From NCBI GenBank assembly GCA_018340375.1, contig JAFFJZ010000001.1:55730001-55794000 (forward strand): a DNA stretch of 64,000 nucleotides, given 5' to 3'. The position numbers and the translations under genes were made by a program. The notes under the pieces are model-generated. The model made no database searches and had not been told where the DNA came from. It saw only the letters and a program-made list of their open reading frames with translations. Below are positions 48,501 to 62,264 of the stretch, one piece after another; position 1 is the stretch's first letter, and every line of letters starts with the position of its first letter. The stretch comes from Gonatopus flavifemur (lineage: Eukaryota; Arthropoda; Insecta; Hymenoptera; Dryinidae).

Positions 48501-51500
48501 ATCCAATAAGAATTTTGGAATTCAGTCAAGTGTGAATGAATTCTCAATTCAATTACCAAGAATTGAATATCCAATTCATAAATGTACTGGAAGATCGCAT
48601 GAAATTGAAGAATATTTCTAACAGCGTGCATTCACAAGACACAGTTTTGGTTCCGTTTACTTGGTCTCATTTCACTGATACGAATAAAATTGTCAAAACG
48701 ATAAAAACAGTGGATGATTCGTAACGCACGTATAATTTTTCATCACCTTCTTTTTTTTTTTTTTTTTCATGCATGCCAAAGTAGAGAAAGTATTTTCAAA
48801 CTTTTTGAGACGAATTTACGATGCAAATCACAGAAAACATGAATGAATCTGTTTTTATGAATGAAATATTTTAATGAAACAAGTTTATTTATATAGCCAA
48901 ATGCATATGTATTTTTTCTCAATGTAAGTATATTTTATGTAACGGATTGAAAATGATTTTTTTCAAGGTGCTGTATCGACTGGCAACATCGGCAAAACCT
49001 ATCGCACAGAGAAGGATAAAGCGAAAGATAAAGAACTTGGTAGAGCTCCTTCGATGGCCAATTGTTTGTCAACGACTGTTCCCGTTAATCTGGCTGCTTC
49101 GCAAATTGCTGGCCGTCACACACCTACGAGAAATTCTTTAAGACACAGCAGAATGATAGTGATGAATCGGATTGGCCATTGTGAGTAATCAAAACAGTTT
49201 TACAGGATGTTGATGATTATTCGTACAAGGGTTGATTTCGTTATAAATCCCTGTCGTAAATCTCCAATGAAATTATTTATTTTATTCGATTGCGTATTTC
49301 TTTGTTCTAGAATATGCATTGGACTACTAGAAAAACATTTCTTTGTACCTATTGGAAACAATATCTATTAGATTTTATTGGATTTCACAATACTTATGAC
49401 CCATCAGATATGAGATTCGATAAAATTCAGTGTGAAACCTACAGATTTCTCTTGTCGAATCCCATTAAATGCAGTTTGATACCTGTATTTGAAATGTTGC
49501 TGAAGTTTGAATCGTTTAATAATCGAATAATGAAATACTCAGTTGGTAAAGATCTCAAACCTGAAGTACATTGTTTAAATTATGTTTCCAGTTCTCAGGA
49601 ATTAATTTTAGAACATAAAAACCGATCATTCATCTGATTTTATGAGTTCAAATTTTTGTTTCGTTTCTACAAACGATTCAAATTTCAAGAACATTATTTG
49701 GATTGAACAGACCTTCACAACAGGGTTATCGATTCGTTTCAATGAACGTTCCAAATTTCAACAGTACATTCAAACACGAAGTTGAATGAATTTCCAAGAT
49801 ATCTGTTATCTAGATTCTGCAATGAGCTTGCGAAGGTGGTTTCTAAGATGAATGGGTGGTTTTGGAGTAGAGAATATTTCCTACCAAATTTCATGCAGAT
49901 TTCATAAGCTTTTATACATCTCATTATAAACTCACACGGAAAAAAGTAATTAGCTGCAAGATGGACAGCCATTTTTTTAGCTAATGTTGCTAAGAAATTA
50001 GCTGTCCTGTGGGTTCTAAAATATTTAGCTGTAATAGCTACAATTTAGCTGATATAGCTGAAAATTCCTTCCCGTGCACATAGTTTCATGAATCAACTGA
50101 GCGATAGGTTAATCGAATGGTTCTTCACGTGAGAAAGTGAAGAAATATTTGAGATTGATGTACATGAACCTGGAGAAAATACACTTAGCAGAACGGTGAA
50201 ATGTTTAATTATTATATGAATAACATATTATTGCTGTTTTAATGATCCTCGTTACTTTTGAAGCAATATTTTTCCTGGTATGGAAAGTGTGACTCAACTT
50301 CAGTTCTTGGAACCAGCTCTAAGCGTTACAAGGAAGACTTTTTGTCATTTTTCAGACATCTCATTTGTAATGTACGGAAAAATGCATAATGATTTCTATA
50401 ATTTCGAATACGATTTTTCATTTTTTTTTTGTTCATTAAATTCGATAAATGTCTTTCAAAATGTGAAATGAATATTAAGATATTTTAAAGTGAACCTTCA
50501 CGAGTTTAAGAGGAAAGTTAATTCACAATTATATCGAATTTGAAAAATTGTCGACCAAAACCTTGGTGAGAAAGTATACAATCGATTGACAATCACTCGA
50601 GCGATAATAACAATAATACTGGTACTAAATCGCGTATGTGGGTTTTGAGTGCATAAGATACATATTTCTTCATCTGTGAGGTGAATAAACTTCAGGCGTA
50701 TTAAGAAAAAGAGATTGTGCTTTGCATCAGAAGTATCCTGAAGTTAATACCCACGGCATTGGAATAAGTTGAATGCAGCAGTGATTTATCCGTTGTTATT
50801 CAAATTAGGTGTTTTGAACGCTCGAAAAAATCAATATTCTCGATCTAGCATTCTTGTGTTTCAGTAGAAGCAATCAATTTTCCCGTAGGTATTTTATTAT
50901 TCATTCGAAAAGACCGCGGAATCCATTTCCATATGTTTTCAACCCGAGGGAACATTAAAATACACGGATAATGATATCGCGAGGATTTGATTTTTATTTA
51001 TGTTTCCGTATCAAAATCACACATTTTATCCACTCGAAAAGATCGTTGACGAACAAGGGAATTGATTTTTGAATATTTTAAAACGTTTATCTCCCTTTTT
51101 TTCTTCTCTTTCAAAAATTAGAATGTTATCGAGAAATTCGATACTTTTATACGATACGTAGAATAAAATTCGAGAAAGAATTTCAAGTGGCGAGGGATTA
51201 GGATTTTGATATTGTAATAATAACACCGTTATCTTACGTTATATATTTTTTACCTGTCACTCAAATTCTACACTTGCAGCATTTGTGGCCTTCGGCGTGA
51301 GCGATCGTTTACTGGAATCTGATTGACTCATTCTTGGTTCGTGAGAAGCGAAAAAATCTACTGTACGTCGTCATCAAAATTTCCATTGACGTTTGCTGTC
51401 ATTTTTCTCAATGGAAATTATTTGTGTTTTCAATGTTGTGTCATTTGAGAAATCAAAATACGACGGATTCAAGATTCGGATAAATCTTTCAAAATAATAC

Positions 51501-54500
51501 GTATGAAACGTAATTGAGAACATTGTTTGGAATATTTTGTAAATACACTCGACGACTTGAATGAATTTTAGAGAATTTTCCAAGAGAATTTGATAATCCA
51601 CAAAACAGTGGCGGGGAGGAGCAAAATATGGAAATCGATTGTTGAGGTATTCAAAGATATTTATGATTGGTTTGTAATTTATAGAAATTTATAAAACTGA
51701 ATGAATATGAAATCTGTGTTATTTTGATCAGGCTTTTACAAAGTAAGTACAATAAAACATTTATGAATGAATATTTCAACAACGGAAAGAAACAAGAATG
51801 ATCGATTATGTGAGAAGATCGTATCGTATGAATTTGACGAGAAATTTTTGTTCTTTGAGACAATCCGGAAGTTAATATCGCTCGCCTACGTTGAGAGAAA
51901 TCATTTTCGAAATCGAGAACGTGTGTTTTTGAGTGGATTCAAGAATCTAGATTTTTGGTTGTAGATTATACATTTTTGCTTCAAAAACACTTTTCGCAAA
52001 CTTAAAAACTGTTTTTATCATTCACAACTTCTATTTATGTGTTTGAATAAAATCTTCCTGCATCAAGAAAATGTCCCAGGACGAAAAATTTAAACGGTTC
52101 TTGTCCTCATATTCCATTTTTGAACTTATTTCATCCTATTTGTTGAATAATGCGGATAAAAACAGTACTTCTTCATAATTTAAGTCTGAATTTCTCCTCC
52201 AACGAATACTGTACTGTATAGTAGGGCTGTAGAGTCGGAGTCGGGAGTCGAAGTCGAGGAGTCGTGGAATGATGGATGGAGTCGAATGTTATTTCATCGA
52301 CTCCGACTCCTCTTTCGACTCTTCAAAAAAAAAGTTAGTTTTCATGGAAGTACGTTAGAAGAACATTACGAGAACGTCCTGTAGTATATTAAAAAAAGGT
52401 TTTCAGAACGTGTTTAGCTGCATTGAAAGTGAGAATGCTCTAAACATTGGAAATATGTGCTTTTGGGGGTTAAGACTCGCAGAACCTAGGCTATGTTTTT
52501 AAAACATTCAGAGAACTTCGTGTGCTGTTTGGAATACGTTTTCATTTCTTTGGCTCATTTTTTCAAATACACATATTCAATCTTCTCAGGTGAATCTCAG
52601 GTGCATCGGTTGAGAGATGAAATTTGCATGCAAAAAATTTTTTCAATTTTTCTCCAACACAAACGAGGAATCCATATGTTAATTTATGGACAATGTATTT
52701 TCACACGGTGATTCGAAGTTCAAAGTGTAATGTTTCGAAATCAAATGCATAGAATTCTCTGTTGACATAAATAAGATGAATAAAAGAATGAGAGTAGGAA
52801 TTGATGTGTTTGTTTTCATAATCTGTTCGGTAAGAAGGTGCTATAATTCTTTATACCAATGGAACTATGAAGGTATGAGGATAGAGAAAAGGAGTCATAG
52901 GAAATCTCTAAGTGGAAATGTAACGTCCCCGTGAAACTGAGATCATTCAAAGAATTGATTCTTATCAAAATGAAATTTTTCCAATGAGGAATGTACAAAT
53001 TTCAAATTAGCCGTTTCAGACTCAAATGATTCTAAATAAGTTCGAATCATATTTTTGATCCGAGATTTGCACTATCAATCGTTCTGAATGATTCCGTTTC
53101 TGCAGGGAGAGCTAAGGTTGTTGCAGCACTGAAATCCCATATATACGGCATAAGAGTTGAAAAAGAATTCCTAAGAATTCATATTGAATTCATCCGACCC
53201 CAATTGAATTCTCCGCGCACTCTTTCTGAACTGATTTGCTGTATGGGATTTCTTTCTCTTTTTATCAGTATCACAAGTTTGCGATAAATACGACAGTTTC
53301 AAATGAAAGATAAGTCCGTAATTATTACCTAATTATTCAAAAAGCTCCATACTGCTTATTTCCAACGAATCTTGCTATCACTCCATGCTTATTTGCTTAA
53401 TAGATTTATATTGCACTTATTCTCATTACCAGAACGGAAATCGTTTTGGAGTTGTTTGACAATCATTCACAGATTGTGTTGATTCATTGATATTATCAGA
53501 GATGTGACAGATTTACAAACACTAGAAAAAATATGGGGAGTTTTTCCTCACTTTAATGGCGGACTCTATCCCCTGGTCGTGGGAGAATTTTTCCTCCATT
53601 TTGAGGAACTATTCCGATTTTTGGGTGTTGAATCCTCCAAGAAGTAAGGGCAAACTCTACCAAATCAGGATGTCATGTCAAGTTCCCTATTCACGGTGGA
53701 AGATTTTTGGTGAAATATTCCACATTTATTTGTTACAGCGCAGAATGGAAACATTCAGAAACAAAATATTTTTGATATATTTATTCTTGTGTTTATTATA
53801 TTTTGAAATAATCAAGAAACGTGCTTTTTCATCCACCATGTTGGTTCTAATTGTTCAATAAGCTGCTGCATATAAAAACATACAAATTTATGTACTGCAT
53901 CGGATCAACGGTTCATGAATGAAAGTTTTAGAGAAAATTCTTTGTCGAAAGTTGTTGACGAAGTTTTTTCTAACATTTGGAATATTTATATCTGTTGAAC
54001 AATGTTGATGGGAGAAATAGTTCATGCATAAAATTTTGAAATAGAACATTAAAATTAGTCACGACTTGGAATTCTGTTATATTGTTTAGCAAATCAAACT
54101 TAAATAGTATATCAATAAATAAAATATTGAAACACAGGTCGAAAAACCTCGATAACGAATAACGTCTATCTTATGTCCAACTTTGGTTCTTTTGGAATTT
54201 TTATTCATAAGAATAAACACTAGAGCCGGAGTCGGCTATGTGAAAGCTTCGACTCCGCAACCCCAAATTTGAACGATTTTTGTCCGCATTATTGAACAAT
54301 CAGGATAAAATCAGCCCAAGAACGAAATATGAGGACGAAAATTGTTCAAATTTTTCGACTCGAGGTGTCTATACTTTTGATTTGAAAAATATATAATGAT
54401 AACACTGGGATAATTTAATTACTTCCCCTCAAAACACTAGATAATTATTCTGATTTGAATTTCGATATTTTATTGCGAGTATAAACGTATTGAATTCAAT

Positions 54501-55874
54501 TTTATTCATTTCCAGAAAAGATGTTCTATTCCTAAAATAAATCAGAAAACAATATAATTAGAACGAATTTATCGAAAAACCCTGAGGATTATTTATATAT
54601 TCCATTCATCAATCTTCTTCCAAGTTTTTCACAAAGACTTGAAATACTAAAAATGTATTATCATGTTTCACGTTTTATCTGAATAATCTTGATATGGTCA
54701 AAGTTTAAAAGAAAAAAATGATACTTCGAAGCCAATGATACCGTTTCATTGAAAAAAGCGAAACTGGTTTCTAGCGGGAGGAATTTGTAGAGTGATCCGA
54801 GTTATATTTGTTTTGTAGTTGAATGTACGCCAAAAATTGCAGCCAAATGAACTTTACATTCATTGACAAATATAGTTGAATTATTGACGTTACTTTACAA
54901 TCAGTCATGGAAGATCAAGTATATGATTCAGGTCTTTGTAATCCCAACAGGATTGACTCATGTTTTTTCCACGCATTACAGATCATCCGAAAACAGTACC
55001 TCCTCTTCTTCATCGGCGTCGATTAGCGCGATGTTTGGCGGCGTTACAAACGATTCTTGGTGTCGCGGTGACTTCCTTATCCCTCTGGTTACTCCTTTGG
55101 GCACCAAATTTACCTGTCATAGATAATCCATATTGGAGTGGTATGTCTGTGAGTATTATTTTTTTCTTTTTAGAATATTCATGATACCTATTTTGTGTTA
55201 TATTTCATTCCCTGTGAATAATGTTGCATATTCGAATAGTTGCTGGTATCAGGGAGTTTTGGGATCTGTCTGCTGTGCTGTTTCAAGAGAGAATATTCGG
55301 GTATGAATCCAGGATGTTGTCTCACATCAACAAAGGTCAGTAGAATTTTTTAAAACATGAAAATAAAATATTCTAGGTTTATCAATGGTGTGAAGTTTTT
55401 TCTCTCTTTCTGTCAATTTAGGTAATTAGTTCTTGTCTGGCAACTTTGGCAACGATAACCTGTACGGTTGCGTGCGTTGCCTCGATCGTACACCTCGTTC
55501 GTCTCACAAGATTGAAATGCAGTCCAACGCGTGTACTGAATGCCACATGCGTGTGTCGACCGTATAACAGCAACAATCGCAATGAAACAATTTCTTTAAA
55601 TTCCGATTTGCAAACTGACATGGATGGAGTGGTCAAGTATGTTGATTTGAATTGTCCCGAGGTTGAAAGTATTCTTACGATACTGTTGATATTTTCGGCG
55701 GTATGTAATGCTCTTGGTGCAATTATATCTGGGTGGTATAGTTATCTTCATTGGAGCTCGCGCGAAAAGAGGCCACAGTACATTAAAGTCAGGACTAATC
55801 CTAATTCCATGAATAGTAATTTAATTACAGACACAGGTAGACCGATTTGCGTTACCAATCGAAATGGACGATGA
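36511..55874 (+). CDS. four-pass membrane protein, ENTREP/FAM189-like (CD20-like fold)
   Basis: Six exons join in frame: 36511-36585, 39719-39902, 48968-49180, 54982-55148, 55240-55335, 55422-55874, giving 395 residues. It starts MQEPNDRDAQYAPRSRPVSF. Residues 1-170 are hydrophilic and Ser/Asn-rich. Four hydrophobic helices follow: about 175-199, 205-231, 246-273 and 328-354. The spacing, NPYWSGMS before helix 2, the SGSFGI turn, and the long loop between helices 3 and 4 with cysteines (LKC, CVC, LNCPE) and an N-glycosylation site (NATC) resemble ENTREP/FAM189 proteins, known as endocytic adaptors for ubiquitin ligases in vertebrates. The tail after helix 4 is short (about 40 residues), unlike the long vertebrate tails with PPxY motifs. 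Family assignment is from remembered pattern only. Introns of 3.1, 9.1 and 5.8 kb are packed with repeats. Confidence 0.8.
37884..38603. mobile_element. TIR element family J with a family K insertion
   Basis: Ends CCCGAGTCGAGAAATTT and AAATTTTTCGACTTGGG. Both arms continue with long complementary segments, TGTTGAATAATGCGGA on the left and TCCGCATTATTCAACA on the right. Family K occupies 38007-38429. Removing it leaves an approximately 300-bp foldback. A second J copy is split across 52081-54364. Confidence 0.75.
38007..38429. mobile_element. MITE family K copy inside family J, with extra internal sequence
   Basis: Left end CTTGAAGTTTGAAACGTTTA, right end CGATTCAAACTACAGTAACA. It is about 200 bp longer than the copy at 20674-20888. 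The surplus, about 38128-38335, is rich in CCTAATAGG/AGGGTAC/AGGTCCT words absent from the shorter copy and is probably another insertion. Confidence 0.65.
41361..41590. mobile_element. CACGGAG-type MITE family G, copy 1
   Basis: Ends CACGGAGAGAAAAATATTGC and GTAGCAAACCATTTTTTCTC followed by CGTG. About 230 bp, almost the same sequence as 41705-41936 only 115 bp away, for example ACTATAGCGCCTAC near the left end and TAGGCGCTATAGTAGCAA near the right in both. Confidence 0.85.
41666..42123. mobile_element. AGCTAA-rich foldback F, inserted in A2
   Basis: Ends TACACGGAAAAAATAATTTA and TAAATTATTTTTTCCGTGTA, perfect complements, continuing as GCTGCAGCAGCTAAGTAGC / GCTACTTAGCTGCTGCAGC. Further in, GGACACGGACAGC pairs with GCTGTCCGTGTCC. 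Its left arm is interrupted by element G (41705-41936) at a TA; removing G with one TA restores complementarity with the right arm. Confidence 0.85.
41705..41936. mobile_element. CACGGAG-type MITE family G, copy 2, nested in F
   Basis: Starts TACACGGAGAGAAAAGTATT and ends TTTTTTCTCCGTGTA. It lies in the left arm of F: flanks AGTAGC-TA and TA-GCACGGACACGG rejoin to match the right-arm complement AGTAGCTAGCGCGGACACGG. This shows a 2-bp TA target duplication. Confidence 0.85.
42291..43672. mobile_element. 1.4-kb TIR element D, inserted in A2
   Basis: Ends CACCCATGTGGAAATTG and CAATTTCCACATGGGTG, perfect complements, followed by GGCCCAGTACTGG words on both sides. The inside repeats CAGTACTGG/GGCCAG and, at about 43300-43500, short units of the form ATTGAAAT(G/T)CCAGT. 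No transposase frame was recognised. Family B (42641-42940) is nested in it. Confidence 0.8.
42641..42940. mobile_element. CACGGAG-type MITE family B, long copy nested in D
   Basis: Ends TACACGGAGAGAATTTTGTA and TACAAAATTTTCTCCGTGTA, 300 bp including flanking TAs (CATGGC-TA ... TA-CTTTGG). It matches the short copy at 27387-27573 at both ends, with extra central sequence. Confidence 0.85.
43766..43983. mobile_element. TA-flanked MITE with pogo/Tigger-like ends (E), in A2
   Basis: 218 bp, ends CAGTAAAACCTCATTTATTT and AAATAAACGAGGTTTTACTG, flanked by TA on both sides. Taking it out with one TA restores GAAATATATTATATTTGTTG, which is exactly what A1 has at the same place. The CAGTxxxACCTCGTTTAT type of end and TA duplication resemble pogo/Tigger elements. 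Confidence 0.85.
44966..45517. repeat. 552-bp inverted-repeat element
   Basis: TACGGAGGTGTGAAAATTAT on the left is the complement of ATAATTTTCACACCTCTGTA on the right (one mismatch). The match continues through TAGAATAAT / ATTATTCTA and ATTTCCAAAAC / TTTTGGAAAT and on to AACTTT / AAAGTT. About 55 bp per end; interior not recognised. Confidence 0.8.
49495..49693. mobile_element. MITE family K copy
   Basis: Ends TGTTGCTGAAGTTTGAATCG and CGATTCAAATTTCAAGAACA, 199 bp. A further unpaired family K right end (ATTCGTTTCAATGAACG) follows at about 49732. Confidence 0.7.
49933..50080. mobile_element. AGCTAA word-array foldback, short
   Basis: Ends CACACGGAAAAAAGTAATTA and CCTTCCCGTGCACA. The inside is a chain of TTAGCTG/TAGCTAA words with a GGACAGCC / AGCTGTCC pair, like a shrunken version of F at 41666-42123. 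Confidence 0.65.
52081..54364. mobile_element. split family J element around a 2-kb insert with GTCGGAGTCGG-type borders
   Basis: Left piece 52081-52204 (TTTAAACGGTTCTTGTCCTC, TGTTGAATAATGCGGATAAA) and right piece about 54266-54364 (TTGTCCGCATTATTGAACAA, AATTGTTCAAATTTTTCGAC) are the two arms of family J. Between them, 52230-52320 is itself a palindrome of GGAGTCGGAGTCGGGAGTCG with CGACTCCGACTCC, and near 54237-54262 there is GCCGGAGTCGG with TTCGACTCCGC. The central 1.9 kb shows no transposase. Confidence 0.5.
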
Positions 55875-56327
55875 CTATAAATCCTTCGACGAATCTTCGA
55901 TCGCCTGTATGTAAGGTTTTATTGTATTTTAATGTCGAATATCATCATGATATAAAATGGAATACAAATGAAAAGCAAACCAAAGTTCTGTAGAATCGTA
56001 ACGATTCATATTGACCCGAGATGTAGAAGTCCAGTACCGTATTCTTATTTCATTACTCCAAGGTGTATCCTCAAAGAAAAGATATACAATGTAAATACAT
56101 TTCATGATCGTTAGAACGATATTATCTTGTATTCTTAGAATTCTTAGAATAGAAATCGAAGTTGGTTTAGTTATTGCTTTTACTAATAACAATGATTTAT
56201 CGTTCATTTGTCGATTATAATATATCATTCGCTTGAATAACTCGAATTACTCAATGTTACAATTTTAGTCATGAATATTTTCATTGTAAGGGGATACCAG
56301 CGGCCCTTGACGATTCAACCCGAGCTA

Positions 56328-56482
56328 AATTTTTTCTGACAAATTATTAGGACATGAAGCAAGAAAAGGAACATATCGTTCTGTACAGACCACCTTTACC
56401 GATCGAAGGACGTCTGTACAGAGCGATATTTCGATTTCATTCCTTTGTTATCGAGTAATTTGTCAGAATAATTTTAGTTGTG
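56328..56482. repeat. 155-bp foldback
   Basis: AAATTTTTTCTGACAAATTA pairs with TAATTTGTCAGAATAATTTT, then ACATATCGTTCTGTACAGAC with GTCTGTACAGAGCGATATTT. The loop at 56390-56405 is short. It lies about 450 bp past the stop codon of the four-pass protein gene. Confidence 0.8.
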
Positions 56483-58233
56483 TCCTTTTCTAACCAATGG
56501 GTCTGGTTGCATCTTCAGGGGTGGCTGGTATCACCTTAAAAAATATCCACGCCAACGTTCTCTTTTACCGAGGAATTTTCTTTCAGCAACGTGATAATTT
56601 CTTCTGATATATAATACAGCGAATGCTGAATTGATCGATTTTTCATTATAAATTTTTCTCTCGCGAATTTCGAAAGGTTTATTTCATTCTCGTACACGTG
56701 AGAATGCGATGAATCGATAGATAATGTGTATGATGCCTTGCATTTGACGACACGTATCATCATATGCATCTGACACGGTACTTTTGTTTTTCATGTCACG
56801 ATATCAGGAGATACTGATAAGATTTACATATTATTCTTTTTTGAATTCATCCATAACGAGATTTAATGTACCTCGATGATTTTATTTCAAGCAAATTTAT
56901 TCTCTTATCGTAAAATTATCCAAAATGACGATTTTTTGTTTGACAAATGATTTTGAAAATTGTGTATTCATGACATTTTCTTTCCTCAGCCTTCTACAGT
57001 GGTTGTTTCTGTTTCTCCGAGTTATAATCATTGGTAGTAATAAATTCCAGAGAGTAAGAATGGATTTGATTATGAATCATGTAAATTTTATAATGTTGAT
57101 GGACCATTTAAGATAGTTACCCAGCAAACTTAAGAATTTCAACAACACGTAATTCGATAATTTATACTTAAAATTATACCAATATGTGTTCATATTAATG
57201 TAATATCCGTTTAATGTAACTTCGCATAATGATTGTACGTTGTACTCGTAAGCTGGGTGAGTTTTTTCTGAAGTATCACAGATAACTATGTTAGCAGAGC
57301 AAATTGTTTATATTTCACGGTAATGTTTGTTTCATTTATTTGTAGTATAAATACCATTAGGTTACGGTACCAGTAAGGCACAATCGTTCGTGCATTTTTT
57401 CTTATTTCATTCAAAAATCTTCAGAAGTTTTTGGAATATTTTAACGACAAATAATTCTCAACAGGGTCGATGTTGTTTTTTTCTCCTCATTCGTTTATAA
57501 GTACTTTCTACTGTGTGAAATAAAAATCATATACTCGACTATGCGATTTATGGATGAATAACTATTTCAGATAAAATTGCAACATGAATATGAAACATCA
57601 CAACAGAGCAGAATTCTGTATAGAAACAAGTTTCAACTCCATTGCATCCATAGTTCAGAGCGTTATTATTCTTTTCACAGTGAATATCATCATGTTTTTT
57701 AAATTATGTTATAAGATGATATTGGAGTTTGAATCTCATGTGAGTGATTATCAATTTATAAAATAATACCCTACATTATTATCCTTCTAATAATTAACTC
57801 CGCTATAATTAGCGCGACAACTCAGTATTCATGTTTTAGGCACAATATTATTTATATAACTTAGAGCGAGTATTGTATGATAAGTATGTATGAGAGCGCG
57901 TTGATTGTATGCATCCAAACACTTAACATTGTTCAATATTTAAATAAGTTTGTAACAAAAGGAGAAAAACAAATTGCTCAGGAGGAAAACTGGACTGATT
58001 TTATGTACCTCATGAATATCTGAGTACTATGATGATAAACTTTAGTTATACTCAAATTAGATCTTTTGAACAAAAAAGAAACATTAAAAATTCGATTAAT
58101 TGCATCAAATTTATACGATAGGATCGATGAAATTGATGAATTTTGTATTGTAAAACACAAAATAAATATCGAATTAATTATGAAGAACCCCATATTAATC
58201 TTTAAATAGTTTCGGTTGATTCAGAAATCCATT

Positions 58234-58491
58234 GCCCGGGGGAAAAAAACCACGTTGAAAACAACGTTGTTTACCATGGTAAAATGGTTGCTCTTCGAAA
58301 AAGAGAAAAACAAACGTAGAAAACGACGTGGTTTTTCACGTTGTTATGGCGTATCACGAAATGCGTTTTGTAATAACAACCTCTTGATAGACCCCGCTTC
58401 CATAACCGTGCTTGAAAAATTGTGGGGAAACTACGTGGTGAACAATGTTAAAAAACTACGTTGTTTTCAACGTGTTTTTTTTCCCCCGGGC
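58234..58491. mobile_element. foldback with GCCCGGGGGAAAA ends
   Basis: Ends GCCCGGGGGAAAAAAACCAC and GTGTTTTTTTTCCCCCGGGC, continuing as GTTGAAAACAACGTTGTTTA / TACGTTGTTTTCAAC. The interior repeats AACGTAGAAAACGACGTGG / ACTACGTGGTGAACAATG-like words. 258 bp; one frame crossing it is open for 99 codons but looks like repeat sequence, not a gene. Confidence 0.85.
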
Positions 58492-59072
58492 GTCTCTGGG
58501 CGAACTATATTCTAGTTCCATTTTCTAGAAATGTAGATGATACGACGATAAGGAATATTCCTTTGCTCATGAACTTACATGAAAAATGTTTTTGGATTAT
58601 TCAATAAGTTATGTTTATCTAGGTTTTAATTTAAGTTAACTTAGTCCCAAATTTGACCCTGTTAATTGATACGTTAATCATGTTTCCCTATGCAAAAGAT
58701 CCCATATGAGATTTTATGAGGCTCTATAGTCGTATTTATCCATCTATGAGATTCTTTTCAATCAAGCAATAACGATCATTCACATCGACCAATTTTGGAC
58801 ATCCTTTGGTCGTAAAGATAAATTTCGAGCCAACCAAATCAAATATTCATTTGTGAACGTCAAATTGAAGTAAAGTATTTTTCAGATCATTTTGACCTGA
58901 AATTGATGAATATTTGTTGCTCGAATAATGAATTCAATTATTTCGTTCTGCTTCATTGTTAGTTTCAAAATTTAATCTGAACATTTTTCTAAACATTTTG
59001 GAATTCGAGGGTTTCGCTTTTTCATGTTTGATAGCAGTTTTGTTTATGCGAATTTCTGGGATAGCTCCATGA

Positions 59073-61550
<2,478 letters not shown>

Positions 61551-62040
61551 CTGTTATGTGACACAAAGATTACATAACTTCGATCATTTTTTTGTTCATC
61601 AAACGAGGGAGGAATATTGTTTTCTGATTGGTAAACCAGTAATAGAAATTTACAAGTCCTATCTTTTTCTTTTGTCAATTAAAATCAAAATCATTATAAT
61701 CGTGTACTGTATGTTTTCAACTCATTATGATTTTTTTCAGATGGCGAAATGAGGATTCTGTTATAAAAAGTGGATATTCACAGTACCCTGACAAACAAAA
61801 ATTCTTTGAATCCTATTACAAAACAAATAAACAGCAGGAAATAATTGAGGATAGGATCATCAATAACAAAATCCGGGGTTCTCCGGACGCGAATACAGGT
61901 TTCGCGGTAATTCTTCAGCCGGTTCTATATAGATTCTATCCGGAATATTCGGATTTCATCCGAGATTGAGAATAAGGTTCAGACACTGAGAGAAATTTCT
62001 ATAGTCACTGTAACTAAAACATCTCAACTAAACATTCCTA

Positions 62041-62261
62041 ATCCCAAGCAACACAGGAGGTTAAAAATGCTGAGAACGTGTTTGGAGAATCCTACGAACA
62101 CGCTTAGAACTCCCAAATGAGACTGTTTCGAATAATTATGTGCTATGCGCCTCCATAGAATATCTCGACGAATTTATCCAAATTAGTCTCATTTGCACAT
62201 TCTTTTCACATTCAGTGTATCATCATAGAATATTGGAGAAGTTCTTGTGTTGCTTGGGATG
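62041..62261. mobile_element. TIR element with ATCCCAAGCAACACA ends
   Basis: ATCCCAAGCAACACAGGA on the left opposes TTCTTGTGTTGCTTGGGAT on the right; AAATGAGACT / AGTCTCATTT also pair. 221 bp, inside 61870-62513. Confidence 0.7.
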
Positions 62262-62264
62262 AGA

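Larger units (their letters stand above)
39903..48967. other. intron 2 of the four-pass protein gene
   Basis: About 9.1 kb, apparently without host exons. It holds the MITE at 41361-41590, the composite nest at 41650-44292, the foldback at 44966-45517, an unusually GC-rich patch at about 48010-48190, and a poly-T run at about 48748-48769. Confidence 0.6.
49181..54981. other. intron 3 of the four-pass protein gene
   Basis: About 5.8 kb with no convincing coding exon. It contains a family K MITE (49495-49693), an AGCTAA foldback (49933-50080), and a split family J element with a roughly 2-kb insert (52081-54364). Confidence 0.55.
55875..59072. other. convergent intergenic region, four-pass protein gene / TMC gene
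   Basis: About 3.2 kb containing the 3' untranslated regions of both genes and two inverted-repeat elements (56328-56482, 58234-58491). No other exon was recognised. Confidence 0.55.

Noticed and set aside
51280..51296. 17-nt micro-exon candidate with perfect CAG acceptor and GTGAGC donor
   Set aside because: Its length is not a multiple of three and would break the frame between exons 48968-49180 and 54982-55148, which join perfectly without it.
58216..58515. 99-codon open frame across the GCCCGGGG foldback
   Set aside because: The frame is a by-product of the inverted-repeat element and has no domain resemblance.
58934..59072. Extension of the TMC C-terminus through SYESQSSDHGAIPEIRINKT
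   Set aside because: This protein-like frame exists but is out of phase with the preceding exon and has a stop shortly upstream. The in-phase frame ends at 59073. A different acceptor might rescue it, but none is visible.
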